DNA of 64,000 nucleotides. It comes from Pseudomonas sp. PB101 (GTDB taxonomy: Bacteria; Pseudomonadota; Gammaproteobacteria; Pseudomonadales; Pseudomonadaceae). Positions 32,346-41,021 of the stretch are shown in pieces; within the stretch, counting starts at the first letter, position 1, and every line of letters starts with the position of its first letter. The notes below the pieces were generated by a model. The model did not search any database. It saw nothing but the letters and a program-made list of their open reading frames with translations, and was not told the DNA's origin. The stretch lies in contig NZ_RWIR01000076.1 of NCBI RefSeq assembly GCF_009764265.1, forward strand, positions 27,947 to 91,946. The letters are read 5' to 3'. Made by a program: the position numbers and the translations under genes.

Positions 32346-33968
32346 GTGAAGAACTGGACGTTGCGCCAACGCATTTTGGCGAGCTTTGCGGTAATTATCG
32401 CCATCATGTTGCTGATGGTGGTCGTCTCGTATTCCCGCCTGTTGAAGATCGAAAGCAGTGAAGCCAGCGTTCGTGAAGATGCGCTGCCAGGCTTGTATTA
32501 CAGCTCGATGATTCGGGGCGCCTGGTCCGACAGCTACCTGCGCATTCAGGCCATGCTGGGTCTGGAGGCAGGGCAGGGCTTCAGTGCCGAGGATACTGAA
32601 AACTTCAAGGCTTACGCCGCACGGCTGCAAGAGCAGATGGAGCTCTACCGAGGGACGATTGCCGACGAAGAGGACCGGGTCCAGTACGCTGAGTTCGAAA
32701 AACGCAGCGAGGACTACCACCGTATTCTGGCGGCGGTGATCGAGTTGTATAAACGCAACCAGAACAGCGAAGCCATCAACCTGTACAAGGGCGAACTGAC
32801 CCCGGCCTGGACGGCGGGCCGCATGAAGCTCAATGACATTTTGCGTCACAACAAGTCGGTGGCAGACAGGGACATCGCAGCTATCGACGATGCGGTAGTC
32901 ACCGCCAAAACCATCATGGGCATTTCCCTGCTGGTGGCGGTGCTGGCCGCCGGCCTCTGCGGCCTGCTGCTGATGCGCGCCATCATGGCGCCGATGAACC
33001 GCATCGTGAAGATCCTCGAAATCATGCGCACCGGCGACCTCAGCAGCCGCCTGAACCTGGAGCGCAAGGACGAATTCGGTGCGGTGGAGACCGGTTTCAA
33101 CGACATGATGACCGAGCTCACTTCCCTGGTGTCCCAGGCTCAGCGCTCGTCGGTGCAGGTAACCACGTCGGTGACCGAGATCGCCGCGACGTCCAAGCAG
33201 CAGCAAGCCACCGCCACGGAAACCGCCGCCACCACCACCGAAATCGGCGCGACTTCGCGCGAGATCGCTGCCACTTCCCGGGATCTGGTGCGCACCATGA
33301 CCGAGGTTTCCACCGCCGCCGACCAGGCTTCCGTAGCCGCGGGCTCCGGGCAACAGGGCCTGGCACGCATGGAAGAAACCATGCACTCGGTGATGGGCGC
33401 GGCCGATCTGGTCAACGCCAAGCTGGCGATCCTCAACGAGAAGGCCGGCAACATCAATCAGGTGGTGGTGACCATCGTCAAGGTCGCCGACCAGACCAAC
33501 CTGCTGTCGCTCAACGCGGCCATCGAGGCCGAGAAGGCCGGCGAGTACGGGCGCGGTTTTGCCGTGGTCGCCACCGAAGTGCGGCGCCTGGCGGACCAGA
33601 CGGCGGTGGCCACCTACGACATCGAGCAAATGGTGCGCGAGATCCAGTCGGCGGTATCGGCGGGGGTCATGGGCATGGACAAGTTCTCCGAAGAAGTGCG
33701 TCGCGGCATGTCCGAGGTGCAGCAGGTCGGCGAGCAGTTGTCGCAGATCATTCATCAGGTCCAGGCGCTGGCGCCACGGGTGCTGATGGTCAACGAAGGC
33801 ATGCAGGCCCAGGCCACGGGTGCCGAGCAGATCAACCATGCGCTGGTGCAGTTGGGTGATGCCAGCAGCCAGACGGTCGAGTCCCTGCGCCAGGCCAGTT
33901 TCGCCATCGATGAGCTGAGCCAGGTGGCCGTCGGGCTGCGCAGCGGCGTTTCGCGATTCAAAGTCTGA
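32346..33968 (+). CDS. wspA: Methyl-accepting surface sensor WspA
   Basis: A 540-aa membrane chemoreceptor that starts the Wsp pathway, which senses surface contact. TM1 is ILASFAVIIAIMLLMVVVSY (about 8-28); a 155-residue four-helix periplasmic domain follows; TM2 is GISLLVAVLAAGLCGLLLM (about 193-211); then a HAMP domain and a long signalling coiled coil. The hairpin tip is VADQTNLLSLNAAIEAEKAG followed by EYGRGFAVVATEVRRLAD (about 378-415). The start is GTG at 32346, since CGAGGA lies 6 nt upstream; the TTG two codons earlier is less suitable. Its TGA overlaps the wspB ATG, and the whole cluster is compactly coupled. Confidence 0.95.
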   Translation: MKNWTLRQRILASFAVIIAIMLLMVVVSYSRLLKIESSEASVREDALPGLYYSSMIRGAWSDSYLRIQAMLGLEAGQGFSAEDTENFKAYAARLQEQMELYRGTIADEEDRVQYAEFEKRSEDYHRILAAVIELYKRNQNSEAINLYKGELTPAWTAGRMKLNDILRHNKSVADRDIAAIDDAVVTAKTIMGISLLVAVLAAGLCGLLLMRAIMAPMNRIVKILEIMRTGDLSSRLNLERKDEFGAVETGFNDMMTELTSLVSQAQRSSVQVTTSVTEIAATSKQQQATATETAATTTEIGATSREIAATSRDLVRTMTEVSTAADQASVAAGSGQQGLARMEETMHSVMGAADLVNAKLAILNEKAGNINQVVVTIVKVADQTNLLSLNAAIEAEKAGEYGRGFAVVATEVRRLADQTAVATYDIEQMVREIQSAVSAGVMGMDKFSEEVRRGMSEVQQVGEQLSQIIHQVQALAPRVLMVNEGMQAQATGAEQINHALVQLGDASSQTVESLRQASFAIDELSQVAVGLRSGVSRFKV

Positions 33969-34504
33969 TGAGCGAAATCACGGCCAAACGCGCTACCGTG
34001 AAGCAGGCGCCGCATGCATTGTTCCTGGTGTTTCGCATCGGCAACGAGCGCTATGCCTTGAAGGCTGTCGAAGTGGCGGAAGTGCTGCCGCGCCTGCCCT
34101 TGAAGCCGATTGCCCATGCCCCCGCCTGGGTCGCCGGGGTGTTCGCCTATCGCGGCACCGTGGTGCCGGTGATCGACTTGAGTGCGCTGACGTTTGGAAC
34201 GCCTGCACAGGCTCGTACCAGCACCCGGCTGGTGCTGGTCAACTATTGCCCGGATGAAACCGGCGAAGCCCGACTGCTCGGGCTGATCCTGGAACAGGCG
34301 ACCGATACCCTGCGCTGCGATCCGGCGGACTTTCAGCCCTACGGCCTGGACAATCGCCAGAGCCCTTACCTGGGGCCGGTGCGCAAGGATGAGCAGGGTC
34401 TGTTGCAATGGGTCCGGGTCCGCGATCTGCTGAACGATCAGGTGCGCGCCTTGTTGTTTCCTTCGCCGCCCATGGACCCGGCGCTGCTGGAGGCGCGGTC
34501 ATGA
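33968..34504 (+). CDS. wspB: CheW-like coupling protein WspB
   Basis: A 178-aa CheW-type adaptor that links WspA to the histidine kinase WspE. It has the CheW fold with FLVFRIGNERYALKAVEVAE (about 16-35), and APAWVAGVFAYRGTVVPVIDL (about 55-75), the usual G-x-x-x-x-R-G motif region. It overlaps wspA by one base (TGATG) and wspC by four (ATGA), placing it firmly in the operon. The operon has a second CheW-like protein, WspD; the two are thought to differ in location in the cell. Confidence 0.93.
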   Translation: MSEITAKRATVKQAPHALFLVFRIGNERYALKAVEVAEVLPRLPLKPIAHAPAWVAGVFAYRGTVVPVIDLSALTFGTPAQARTSTRLVLVNYCPDETGEARLLGLILEQATDTLRCDPADFQPYGLDNRQSPYLGPVRKDEQGLLQWVRVRDLLNDQVRALLFPSPPMDPALLEARS

Positions 34505-35772
34505 CCAGTGACCAGCGTTTTTTCGACTTCCTCAAGGAAACCATCGGGCTCGACGTGACCTCGGTGGGACCTGCGATCATCGAGCGAGCGGTGCGCCAGC
34601 GCAGCATCGTTGCGCAAGCCGTGTCGGCCGATGAATATTGGCGCACCTTGCAGGGCTCGCGGGACGAGCAGCAGGCATTGATCGAAGCGGTGATCGTTCC
34701 GGAAACCTGGTTCTTCCGCTATCCGGAGTCCTTCGCCACGCTGGCGAAACTGGCGAGCAAGCGTCTGAGCGAAATCAACAACCTGCGCGCCCTGCGGATT
34801 CTCAGTCTGCCGTGCTCCACGGGCGAAGAACCGTACTCGATCGCCATGGCGTTGCTCGATGCGGGGCTCAAGCCGCACCAGTTCAAGGTCGACGGCATGG
34901 ACGTCAGCCCGTTGTCGGTGGATAAAGCCAGGCGTGCCTTGTACGGCAAGAACTCCTTTCGGGGCGACGACATTGCGTATCGCGACCGTCACTTCACGGC
35001 CGTGGGCGATGGCTATCGCCTGGACCCGCGCGTGCAGGAACAGGTGCGCTTGCAAGTCGCCAACCTGCTGGACCCGGGCTTGCTGGCCGGTGAGCCGCCC
35101 TTCGATTTCGTGTTTTGTCGCAACCTGCTGATCTATTTCGACCAGCCGACCCAGAAGCAGGTTTTCGAGGTGCTCAAGCACCTGACCCACGTTGACGGGG
35201 TGCTGTTTATCGGCCCGGCCGAAGGCAGCCTGCTCGGGCGCTTGGGGATGCGCTCGATCGGTATCGCGCAGTCCTTCGCCTTCAGTCGACAGGCGACTCC
35301 AGACCCTGAGCCCTTGCCGGCATTCGTTCCAGCCCCCTTGCCGGTGCCGCAACCGTTGCGCAAGCCCGCGCCTGCGCCAGTGCGCAGCCGTCCCTTCGCC
35401 AGTGTCGTGCCGCTGCCTTCTGCGCCGAAAACGCCCGGCAGCGATACGACCGTGCTGCTGGCGAACATCGCCGCGCTGGCCAACGCAGGCAAAAGCGCCG
35501 AGGCGCGGGCCGCTTGTGAAAGCTATTTGCGCAGTCATGAACCGGTAGCCCAGGTGTTCTATTGGCTGGGGCTGCTCAGCGATGTCGCCGGCAATGTCCT
35601 GGAGGCCCAGGGCTTTTATCGCAAGGCGTTGTACCTCGAACCGCAACATCCCGACGCGTTGATGCACCTGGCCGCACTGCTGCAGGCCCAGGGCGACGCG
35701 GCGGGAGCCAGACGATTGCAGGAGCGTGCCGCCCGCAGCGAGCGCGCCGCCGACAGTGAGCGTAAACGATGA
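34501..35772 (+). CDS. wspC: CheR-type methyltransferase WspC with TPR tail
   Basis: A 423-aa SAM-dependent methyltransferase that adds methyl groups to glutamates of WspA. The N-terminal helical part (FFDFLKETIGLDVTSVG) and the core LRILSLPCSTGEEPYSIAMA (motif I, about 98-117) are CheR-like; DFVFCRNLLIYFDQP is the second CheR motif. A proline-rich linker (about 275-315) leads to TPR-like repeats (FYRKALYLEPQHPDALMHLA). The start is fixed by the ATGA overlap with wspB; a longer upstream frame is coincidental. It is followed by wspD with a 4-bp overlap. Confidence 0.94.
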   Translation: MTSDQRFFDFLKETIGLDVTSVGPAIIERAVRQRSIVAQAVSADEYWRTLQGSRDEQQALIEAVIVPETWFFRYPESFATLAKLASKRLSEINNLRALRILSLPCSTGEEPYSIAMALLDAGLKPHQFKVDGMDVSPLSVDKARRALYGKNSFRGDDIAYRDRHFTAVGDGYRLDPRVQEQVRLQVANLLDPGLLAGEPPFDFVFCRNLLIYFDQPTQKQVFEVLKHLTHVDGVLFIGPAEGSLLGRLGMRSIGIAQSFAFSRQATPDPEPLPAFVPAPLPVPQPLRKPAPAPVRSRPFASVVPLPSAPKTPGSDTTVLLANIAALANAGKSAEARAACESYLRSHEPVAQVFYWLGLLSDVAGNVLEAQGFYRKALYLEPQHPDALMHLAALLQAQGDAAGARRLQERAARSERAADSERKR

Positions 35773-36449
35773 TCGCCTCCGACACCTTCAGCGTTACCCG
35801 GGATGCCCAGGCCATCGACGACTGCTGGAACCGCATCGGTATCCACGGCGACAAGTCCTGCCCCTTGCTGGCCGAACATATCCATTGCCGCAATTGTGCG
35901 GTGTACTCGGCGGCCGCCACACGCCTGCTGGACCGCTATGCGTTGCAGCAGGAGGATCGCGGGTCGGTGTCCGTCGCGGTCGAAAGCGAGGTGAAAACCC
36001 GCTCGTTGTTGATGTTCCGTCTGGGTGAAGAATGGCTGGGCCTCGCGACCCGCAGTCTGGTCGAGGTGGCGCCGCTGCAAGCGATTCATTCCTTGCCGCA
36101 TCAACGTTCGCGCGCCTTGCTCGGCGTGGCGAATGTGCGCGGTGCGCTGGTCGCCTGCCTGTCGCTGGTGGAGCTGCTCGGGCTCGACGCCACCGGCAAT
36201 CCGGTATCGGGCGCGCGGGTCATGCCGCGCATGCTGATCATCGCGGCCCACGGCGGGCCGGTGGTGGTGCCGGTGGACGAAGTCGACGGGATTCACGCCA
36301 TCGACGAGCATATCCTCGACAGCGCATCGCGCTCGGGGGCTCAGGCCAGCGCCAAATACACCCGTGGCGTGTTGCAATTCAAAGGTCGCAGCCTGCGTTG
36401 GCTGGATGAAGAACAGCTGCTGTCCGCCGTGACCCGGAGCCTCACATGA
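35769..36449 (+). CDS. wspD: CheW-like coupling protein WspD
   Basis: A 226-aa second CheW-domain adaptor. It carries an N-terminal extension of about 70 residues with HCRNCAVYSAAATRLLDRYA (cysteines spaced C-x-x-C if H-C-R-N-C is counted), then the CheW domain (LMFRLGEEWLGLATRSLVEV and RALLGVANVRGALVACLSLVE). The extension is what separates it from WspB. It overlaps wspC and wspE by 4 bp each. It is thought to help place WspA clusters at the cell side; that follows from published work on Wsp, not from this sequence. Confidence 0.92.
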   Translation: MIASDTFSVTRDAQAIDDCWNRIGIHGDKSCPLLAEHIHCRNCAVYSAAATRLLDRYALQQEDRGSVSVAVESEVKTRSLLMFRLGEEWLGLATRSLVEVAPLQAIHSLPHQRSRALLGVANVRGALVACLSLVELLGLDATGNPVSGARVMPRMLIIAAHGGPVVVPVDEVDGIHAIDEHILDSASRSGAQASAKYTRGVLQFKGRSLRWLDEEQLLSAVTRSLT

Positions 36450-38704
36450 CCCCCGAGCAAATGCGCGACGCCTCTTTGCTGGAGCTGTTCAGCCTCGAGG
36501 CCGAAGCCCAGACCCAGGTCTTGAGCGCCGGCCTGCTGGCGCTAGAGCGCGACCCGACCCAGTCGGACCAGCTTGAATCGTGCATGCGTGCCGCGCACTC
36601 GCTCAAGGGCGCGGCGCGGATCGTTGGCGTCGATGCCGGGGTCAGCGTTGCCCATGTGATGGAAGATTGCCTGGTCAGTGCCCAGGAAGGGCGCCTGTTG
36701 CTGCGCCCCGGGCACATCGATGCGTTGCTGCAAGGCACCGATTTGCTGATGCGCATCGCCACGCCGGGCAACAGTCCGCAAGCCACGGACATCGAGGCCT
36801 ACGTGGCGTTGATGGCACACTTGCTGGATCCGACGGCGCCGCTGGCTGCGCCTGCAGCACCGGTGATGGCCGAGTTGCAACTCGAAGCACCCGCGCCCGT
36901 GGTCGAACCGCCACCGGAACCCGCCCCGCGCAAGACCAAGCGCACCACCGAAAACGGTGAACGTGTGCTGCGGGTCACCGCCGAGCGCCTGAACAGCCTG
37001 CTCGACCTGTCGAGCAAATCCCTGGTGGAAACCCAGCGGCTCAAACCGCACCTGGCGACCATGCAGCGCCTCAAGCGCATGCAGAGCAACAGCCTGCGGG
37101 CGCTGGAGAATCTCAACGTGCATCTCAAGGATCACGCCTTGAGCCTGGAGGCCCGGGAAGCCCTTGAGGATGCGCGGCGCTTGCTCGCGCAGTCCCAGCA
37201 GTTGCTCATGGAAAAGAACGCCGAGCTCGATGAGTTCGCCTGGCAGGCCAGCCAGCGGGCGCAGGTGTTGTACGACACGGCGCTGGCTTGCCGCATGCGG
37301 CCGTTTGCCGATGTGCTGACCGGGCAGGTGCGCATGGTCCGGGATCTGGGGCGCGACCTGGGCAAACAGGTGCGCCTGGAAATCGACGGCGAGAAGACTC
37401 AGGTCGACCGCGACGTCCTGGAAAAGCTCGAAGCGCCGCTGACGCATCTGTTGCGCAACGCGGTCGACCACGGCATCGAAACCCCGGAGCAGCGCCTGCT
37501 GGCGGGCAAGCCGGCGGAAGGTCTGATCCGCCTGCGCGCGTCTCATCAAGCCGGCCTGCTGGTACTCGAGTTGAGCGATGACGGTAACGGCGTCGACCTG
37601 GAAAAGGTCCGTCGCAGCATCGTCGAGCGCAGTTTGTCGCCCGCGCAAACCGCCGCGCAGTTGAGCGAAGAAGAGCTGCTGACGTTCCTGTTCCTGCCCG
37701 GTTTCAGTCTGCGCGACACGGTCACCGAGGTGTCCGGTCGGGGCGTCGGCCTGGATGCGGTGCAGCACATGGTCCGGCAGTTGCGCGGCGCGGTGGTGCT
37801 GGAGCAAACGGCGGGCGAGGGCAGTCGCTTCCACCTCGAAGTGCCGCTGACCCTGTCGGTGGTGCGCAGCCTGGTCGTGGAAGTCGGCGACGAAGCCTAT
37901 GCCTTCCCGCTGGCGCACATCGAGCGCATGTGTGATCTGGAGCCGGCGGATATCGTCCAGGTCGAAGGTCGCCAGCACTTCTGGCACGAAGGCCGGCATG
38001 TCGGTCTGGTGGCGGCCAGCCAGTTGCTGCACCGCCCGGCCAGCCAGGACAGCGGGCAAACCCTGAAGGTCGTGGTGATTCGCGAGCGCGATGCGATCTA
38101 CGGGGTGGCGGTGGAGCGCTTTATCGGTGAGCGCACGCTGGTGGTGCTGCCGCTGGATGAGCGTCTGGGCAAGGTGCAGGACATCTCCGCCGGGGCCTTG
38201 CTCGACGACGGTTCGGTGGTGCTGATCGTCGATGTCGAAGACATGCTGCGGTCGGTGGAAAAACTCCTCAACACCGGGCGCCTGGAGCGCATAGCCCGTC
38301 ACAGCAATCAGGTGGTCGAGGCGGCCCGCAAACGAATTCTGGTGGTGGACGATTCCCTGACCGTGCGAGAGTTGCAGCGCAAGCTGTTGCTCAATCGCGG
38401 CTACGACGTGGCGGTTGCGGTAGATGGCATGGACGGCTGGAACGCGCTGCGTTCGGAGGATTTCGATCTGTTGATCACCGACATAGACATGCCACGCATG
38501 GACGGCATCGAACTGGTCACGCTGCTGCGTCGCGACAATCGCCTGCAATCGCTGCCGGTGATGGTGGTGTCCTACAAGGATCGTGAAGAGGACCGGCGCC
38601 GTGGACTGGATGCCGGGGCCGACTATTATCTAGCCAAGGCCAGTTTTCATGACGACGCCTTGCTCGATGCAGTGGTCGAGCTCATCGGAGGAGCGCGGGC
38701 ATGA
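36446..38704 (+). CDS. wspE: Hybrid histidine kinase WspE (CheA type with receiver)
   Basis: A 752-aa CheA-like kinase. The Hpt domain has phosphorylated His51 in AAHSLKGAARIVG; the dimerisation and ATPase domains include HLLRNAVDHGIETPEQR (N-box) and SDDGNGVDLEKV (G1); a CheW-like regulatory domain follows, and the C-terminus is a receiver with phosphoacceptor Asp679 (LLITDIDMP) and starts RILVVDDSLTVREL. It phosphorylates WspR, which then makes cyclic di-GMP, and WspF. Point mutations in this gene are a known source of wrinkly-spreader types. It overlaps wspD and wspF by 4 bp. Confidence 0.95.
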   Translation: MTPEQMRDASLLELFSLEAEAQTQVLSAGLLALERDPTQSDQLESCMRAAHSLKGAARIVGVDAGVSVAHVMEDCLVSAQEGRLLLRPGHIDALLQGTDLLMRIATPGNSPQATDIEAYVALMAHLLDPTAPLAAPAAPVMAELQLEAPAPVVEPPPEPAPRKTKRTTENGERVLRVTAERLNSLLDLSSKSLVETQRLKPHLATMQRLKRMQSNSLRALENLNVHLKDHALSLEAREALEDARRLLAQSQQLLMEKNAELDEFAWQASQRAQVLYDTALACRMRPFADVLTGQVRMVRDLGRDLGKQVRLEIDGEKTQVDRDVLEKLEAPLTHLLRNAVDHGIETPEQRLLAGKPAEGLIRLRASHQAGLLVLELSDDGNGVDLEKVRRSIVERSLSPAQTAAQLSEEELLTFLFLPGFSLRDTVTEVSGRGVGLDAVQHMVRQLRGAVVLEQTAGEGSRFHLEVPLTLSVVRSLVVEVGDEAYAFPLAHIERMCDLEPADIVQVEGRQHFWHEGRHVGLVAASQLLHRPASQDSGQTLKVVVIRERDAIYGVAVERFIGERTLVVLPLDERLGKVQDISAGALLDDGSVVLIVDVEDMLRSVEKLLNTGRLERIARHSNQVVEAARKRILVVDDSLTVRELQRKLLLNRGYDVAVAVDGMDGWNALRSEDFDLLITDIDMPRMDGIELVTLLRRDNRLQSLPVMVVSYKDREEDRRRGLDAGADYYLAKASFHDDALLDAVVELIGGARA

Positions 38705-39711
38705 GGATTGCTATCGTCAACGACATGCCCATGGCGGTGGAGGCCCTGCGCCGCGCCCTGGCATTCGAGCCGACGCATGAGGTGGTCTGGGTCGCCGGCA
38801 ATGGCGCCGAAGCGGTCCGCCATTGTGCGCAGGACACGCCGGACCTGATCCTGATGGACCTGATCATGCCGGTGATGGATGGCGTCGAAGCCACGCGGCG
38901 GATCATGGCCGAGACGCCGTGTGCCATCGTCATCGTCACCGTGGATCGCCAGCAGAACGTGCACCGGGTGTTCGAGGCCATGGGTCACGGTGCGCTGGAC
39001 GTGGTCGACACCCCGACCGTCGGCGCCGGCAACGCCCAGGAAGCGGCTGCGCCGTTGTTGCGCAAGATCATGAACATCGGCTGGCTGATCGGCGACAAGG
39101 GCAACCGCCTGCGCTCGGCGCCGGCACCATTGCGCCATTCGGGTTCACGCCAGAGCCTGATCGCCATTGGCTCATCGGCCGGTGGGCCGGCGGCGCTGGA
39201 AGTCTTGCTCAAGGGGCTGCCGCGTGATTTCTCGCCGGCCATCGTGCTGGTGCAGCACGTTGACCAGGTGTTTGCCGCCGGCATGGCCGAATGGCTCGGC
39301 AGCGCCAGCGGTCTCAGGGTGCGCCTGGCCCAGGAAGGCGAGACGCCGCAAGGCGGCACGGTGTTGCTGGCCGGCACCAACCACCATATTCGCTTGCTGA
39401 AAAACGGCACGCTGGCCTACACCGCCGAACCGGTCAACGAGATCTACCGGCCCTCCATCGATGTGTTCTTCGAGAGCGTGGCCAGTCACTGGAACGGTGA
39501 TGCCGTGGGGGTTTTGCTCACCGGCATGGGGCGTGATGGCGCCCAGGGGCTTAAACTCATGCGCCAACAGGGTTACCTGACCATCGCACAAGACCAGGGC
39601 AGCAGTGCGGTGTACGGCATGCCGAAGGCGGCAGCGGCCATCGACGCTGCCGTGGAGATTCGCCCGCTGGACAAGATAGCGCCACGATTGCTGGAGATTT
39701 TCGCTAAATGA
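38701..39711 (+). CDS. wspF: CheB-type methylesterase WspF
   Basis: A 336-aa receiver-methylesterase that removes methyl groups from WspA and so turns the pathway off. The receiver has phosphoacceptor Asp53 (LILMDLIMPVMDG); the esterase domain has IGSSAGGPAAL with the catalytic serine at about 158-159, VQHVDQ supplying the histidine and LLTGMGRDGAQGLK supplying the aspartate. Loss-of-function mutations of wspF raise cyclic di-GMP and give the wrinkly-spreader type in P. fluorescens and small rugose colonies in P. aeruginosa. The frame is intact here. It overlaps wspE by 4 bp; wspR follows 48 bp after the stop codon. Confidence 0.95.
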   Translation: MRIAIVNDMPMAVEALRRALAFEPTHEVVWVAGNGAEAVRHCAQDTPDLILMDLIMPVMDGVEATRRIMAETPCAIVIVTVDRQQNVHRVFEAMGHGALDVVDTPTVGAGNAQEAAAPLLRKIMNIGWLIGDKGNRLRSAPAPLRHSGSRQSLIAIGSSAGGPAALEVLLKGLPRDFSPAIVLVQHVDQVFAAGMAEWLGSASGLRVRLAQEGETPQGGTVLLAGTNHHIRLLKNGTLAYTAEPVNEIYRPSIDVFFESVASHWNGDAVGVLLTGMGRDGAQGLKLMRQQGYLTIAQDQGSSAVYGMPKAAAAIDAAVEIRPLDKIAPRLLEIFAK

Positions 39712-39759
39712 GCACCTTTTCCCGCAATCCTGGCCCAGGCAGTACTCAGGTGACCGCAC

Positions 39760-40761
39760 ATGAATGAATTACAGCTGGACGACTTCAAGACCGACGAAAA
39801 CGCCGCCATGGTGTTGCTGGTGGACGACCAGGCCATGATCGGCGAAGCCGTGCGCCGGGGTCTGGCGAACGAAGAGAATATCGACTTCCACTTCTGCGCC
39901 GACCCGCACCAGGCCATCGCCCACGCGGTGCGCATCAAGCCGACGGTGATCCTGCAGGATCTGGTCATGCCCGGCCTCGACGGTCTGAGCCTGGTGCGCG
40001 AGTACCGCAATCACCCGGCGACCAAGGACATCCCGATCATCGTCCTGTCGACCAAGGAAGACCCGCTGATCAAGAGCGCGGCCTTCGCGGCCGGGGCCAA
40101 CGATTACCTGGTCAAGCTGCCGGACAACATCGAACTGGTCGCGCGCATCCGCTACCACTCGCGCTCCTACATGACCCTGCTGCAACGGGACGCGGCCTAC
40201 CGTGCGTTGCGGGTCAGCCAGCAGCAACTGCTCGACACCAACCTGGTGTTGCAACGCCTGATGAACTCCGATGGCCTGACCGGCCTGTCGAACCGCCGGC
40301 ACTTTGATGAATACATGGAGCTGGAGTGGCGCCGTTCGGTGCGTGAGCAAAGCCAGTTGTCGTTGCTGATGATCGACGTGGACTACTTCAAGGCCTACAA
40401 CGACAGCTTCGGCCACCTGGAGGGCGACGAAGCCCTGCGCAAGGTCGCCGCGGCGATCAAGGATGCCAGTGCCCGACCTTCGGACCTGCCGGCCCGCTAC
40501 GGCGGCGAAGAATTCGCCCTGGTGCTGCCCAACACCTCACCGGGCGGCGCGCGGCTGGTGGCGGAAAAGCTGCGCCAGACCGTGGCAGCGCTGAAGATCC
40601 CGCACAATTCGCCAAGCGAAGGGTCGAGCCTGACCATCAGCATCGGCCTGTCGACCATCACCCCGAAAGCCGGCAGTAATTGCCGAGAGCTGATCTCGGC
40701 GGCGGACAAGGGGCTGTATTCGGCGAAGAACAATGGGCGTAATCAGGTGGGGGTGGAGTGA
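39760..40761 (+). CDS. wspR: Response-regulator diguanylate cyclase WspR
   Basis: A 333-aa output protein. The receiver domain has phosphoacceptor Asp67 (VILQDLVMPG), a helical stalk follows (QQQLLDTNLVLQRLMNSDGLTGL) and the GGDEF domain has the active site GGEEF at 248-252. The inhibitory site RxxD is RPSD (239-242), so product feedback should work. It makes cyclic di-GMP from two GTP when WspE phosphorylates it. The ATG at 39760 lacks a strong Shine-Dalgarno sequence and is 48 bp from wspF, the only gene in the operon without overlap. Downstream is an unusual REPIN, which may end the transcript. Confidence 0.95.
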   Translation: MNELQLDDFKTDENAAMVLLVDDQAMIGEAVRRGLANEENIDFHFCADPHQAIAHAVRIKPTVILQDLVMPGLDGLSLVREYRNHPATKDIPIIVLSTKEDPLIKSAAFAAGANDYLVKLPDNIELVARIRYHSRSYMTLLQRDAAYRALRVSQQQLLDTNLVLQRLMNSDGLTGLSNRRHFDEYMELEWRRSVREQSQLSLLMIDVDYFKAYNDSFGHLEGDEALRKVAAAIKDASARPSDLPARYGGEEFALVLPNTSPGGARLVAEKLRQTVAALKIPHNSPSEGSSLTISIGLSTITPKAGSNCRELISAADKGLYSAKNNGRNQVGVE

Positions 40762-40790
40762 TCTGCAATTTCTACCGGGCGACATAGAAC

Positions 40791-40899
40791 CTGTGGGAGC
40801 GGGCTTGCCCGCGATGAGGGCCTGACGGTCGAAACTTTCTTCGACTGACATACCGTCATCGCGGGCAAGCCGGATCGCCGCACCGCCGGCTCCCACAGG
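40791..40899. repeat. REPIN with a disrupted right arm
   Basis: CTGTGGGAGCGGGCTTGCCC starts the left arm; the right arm reads GCGGGCAAGC then about 18 extra bases (CGGATCGCCGCACCGCCGG) then CTCCCACAGG. The inserted run splits the REP core. Confidence 0.8.
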
Positions 40900-40976
40900 G
40901 TTCTGCGTCGTTGCAGGGATCGCTGCTAAACCTGCCTTTTCAGCCAAGCGGACTGCCGTTGCCGGCCGTTTCCCGG

Positions 40977-40982
40977 TATACT
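40977..40982 (+). promoter_or_regulatory. Likely -10 box of prfB
   Basis: TATACT lies 40 bp before the prfB ATG. A weak TGCCGT or CTGCCG could be the -35 box at 17-18 bp. The gap after wspR supports an own promoter for prfB. Confidence 0.4.
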
Positions 40983-41021
40983 CGCCGGCTTTCAAAAGTT
41001 CGCCAACGAGTGCTGCCCGTC

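Noticed and set aside
34408..34500. Longer N-terminus for wspC
   Set aside because: The extra codons overlap wspB and do not match CheR; the ATG at 34501 is in an ATGA overlap.
36542..38548. Open frame of 668 codons antisense to wspE
   Set aside because: wspE has all CheA motifs in the plus-strand frame; the antisense product has none.
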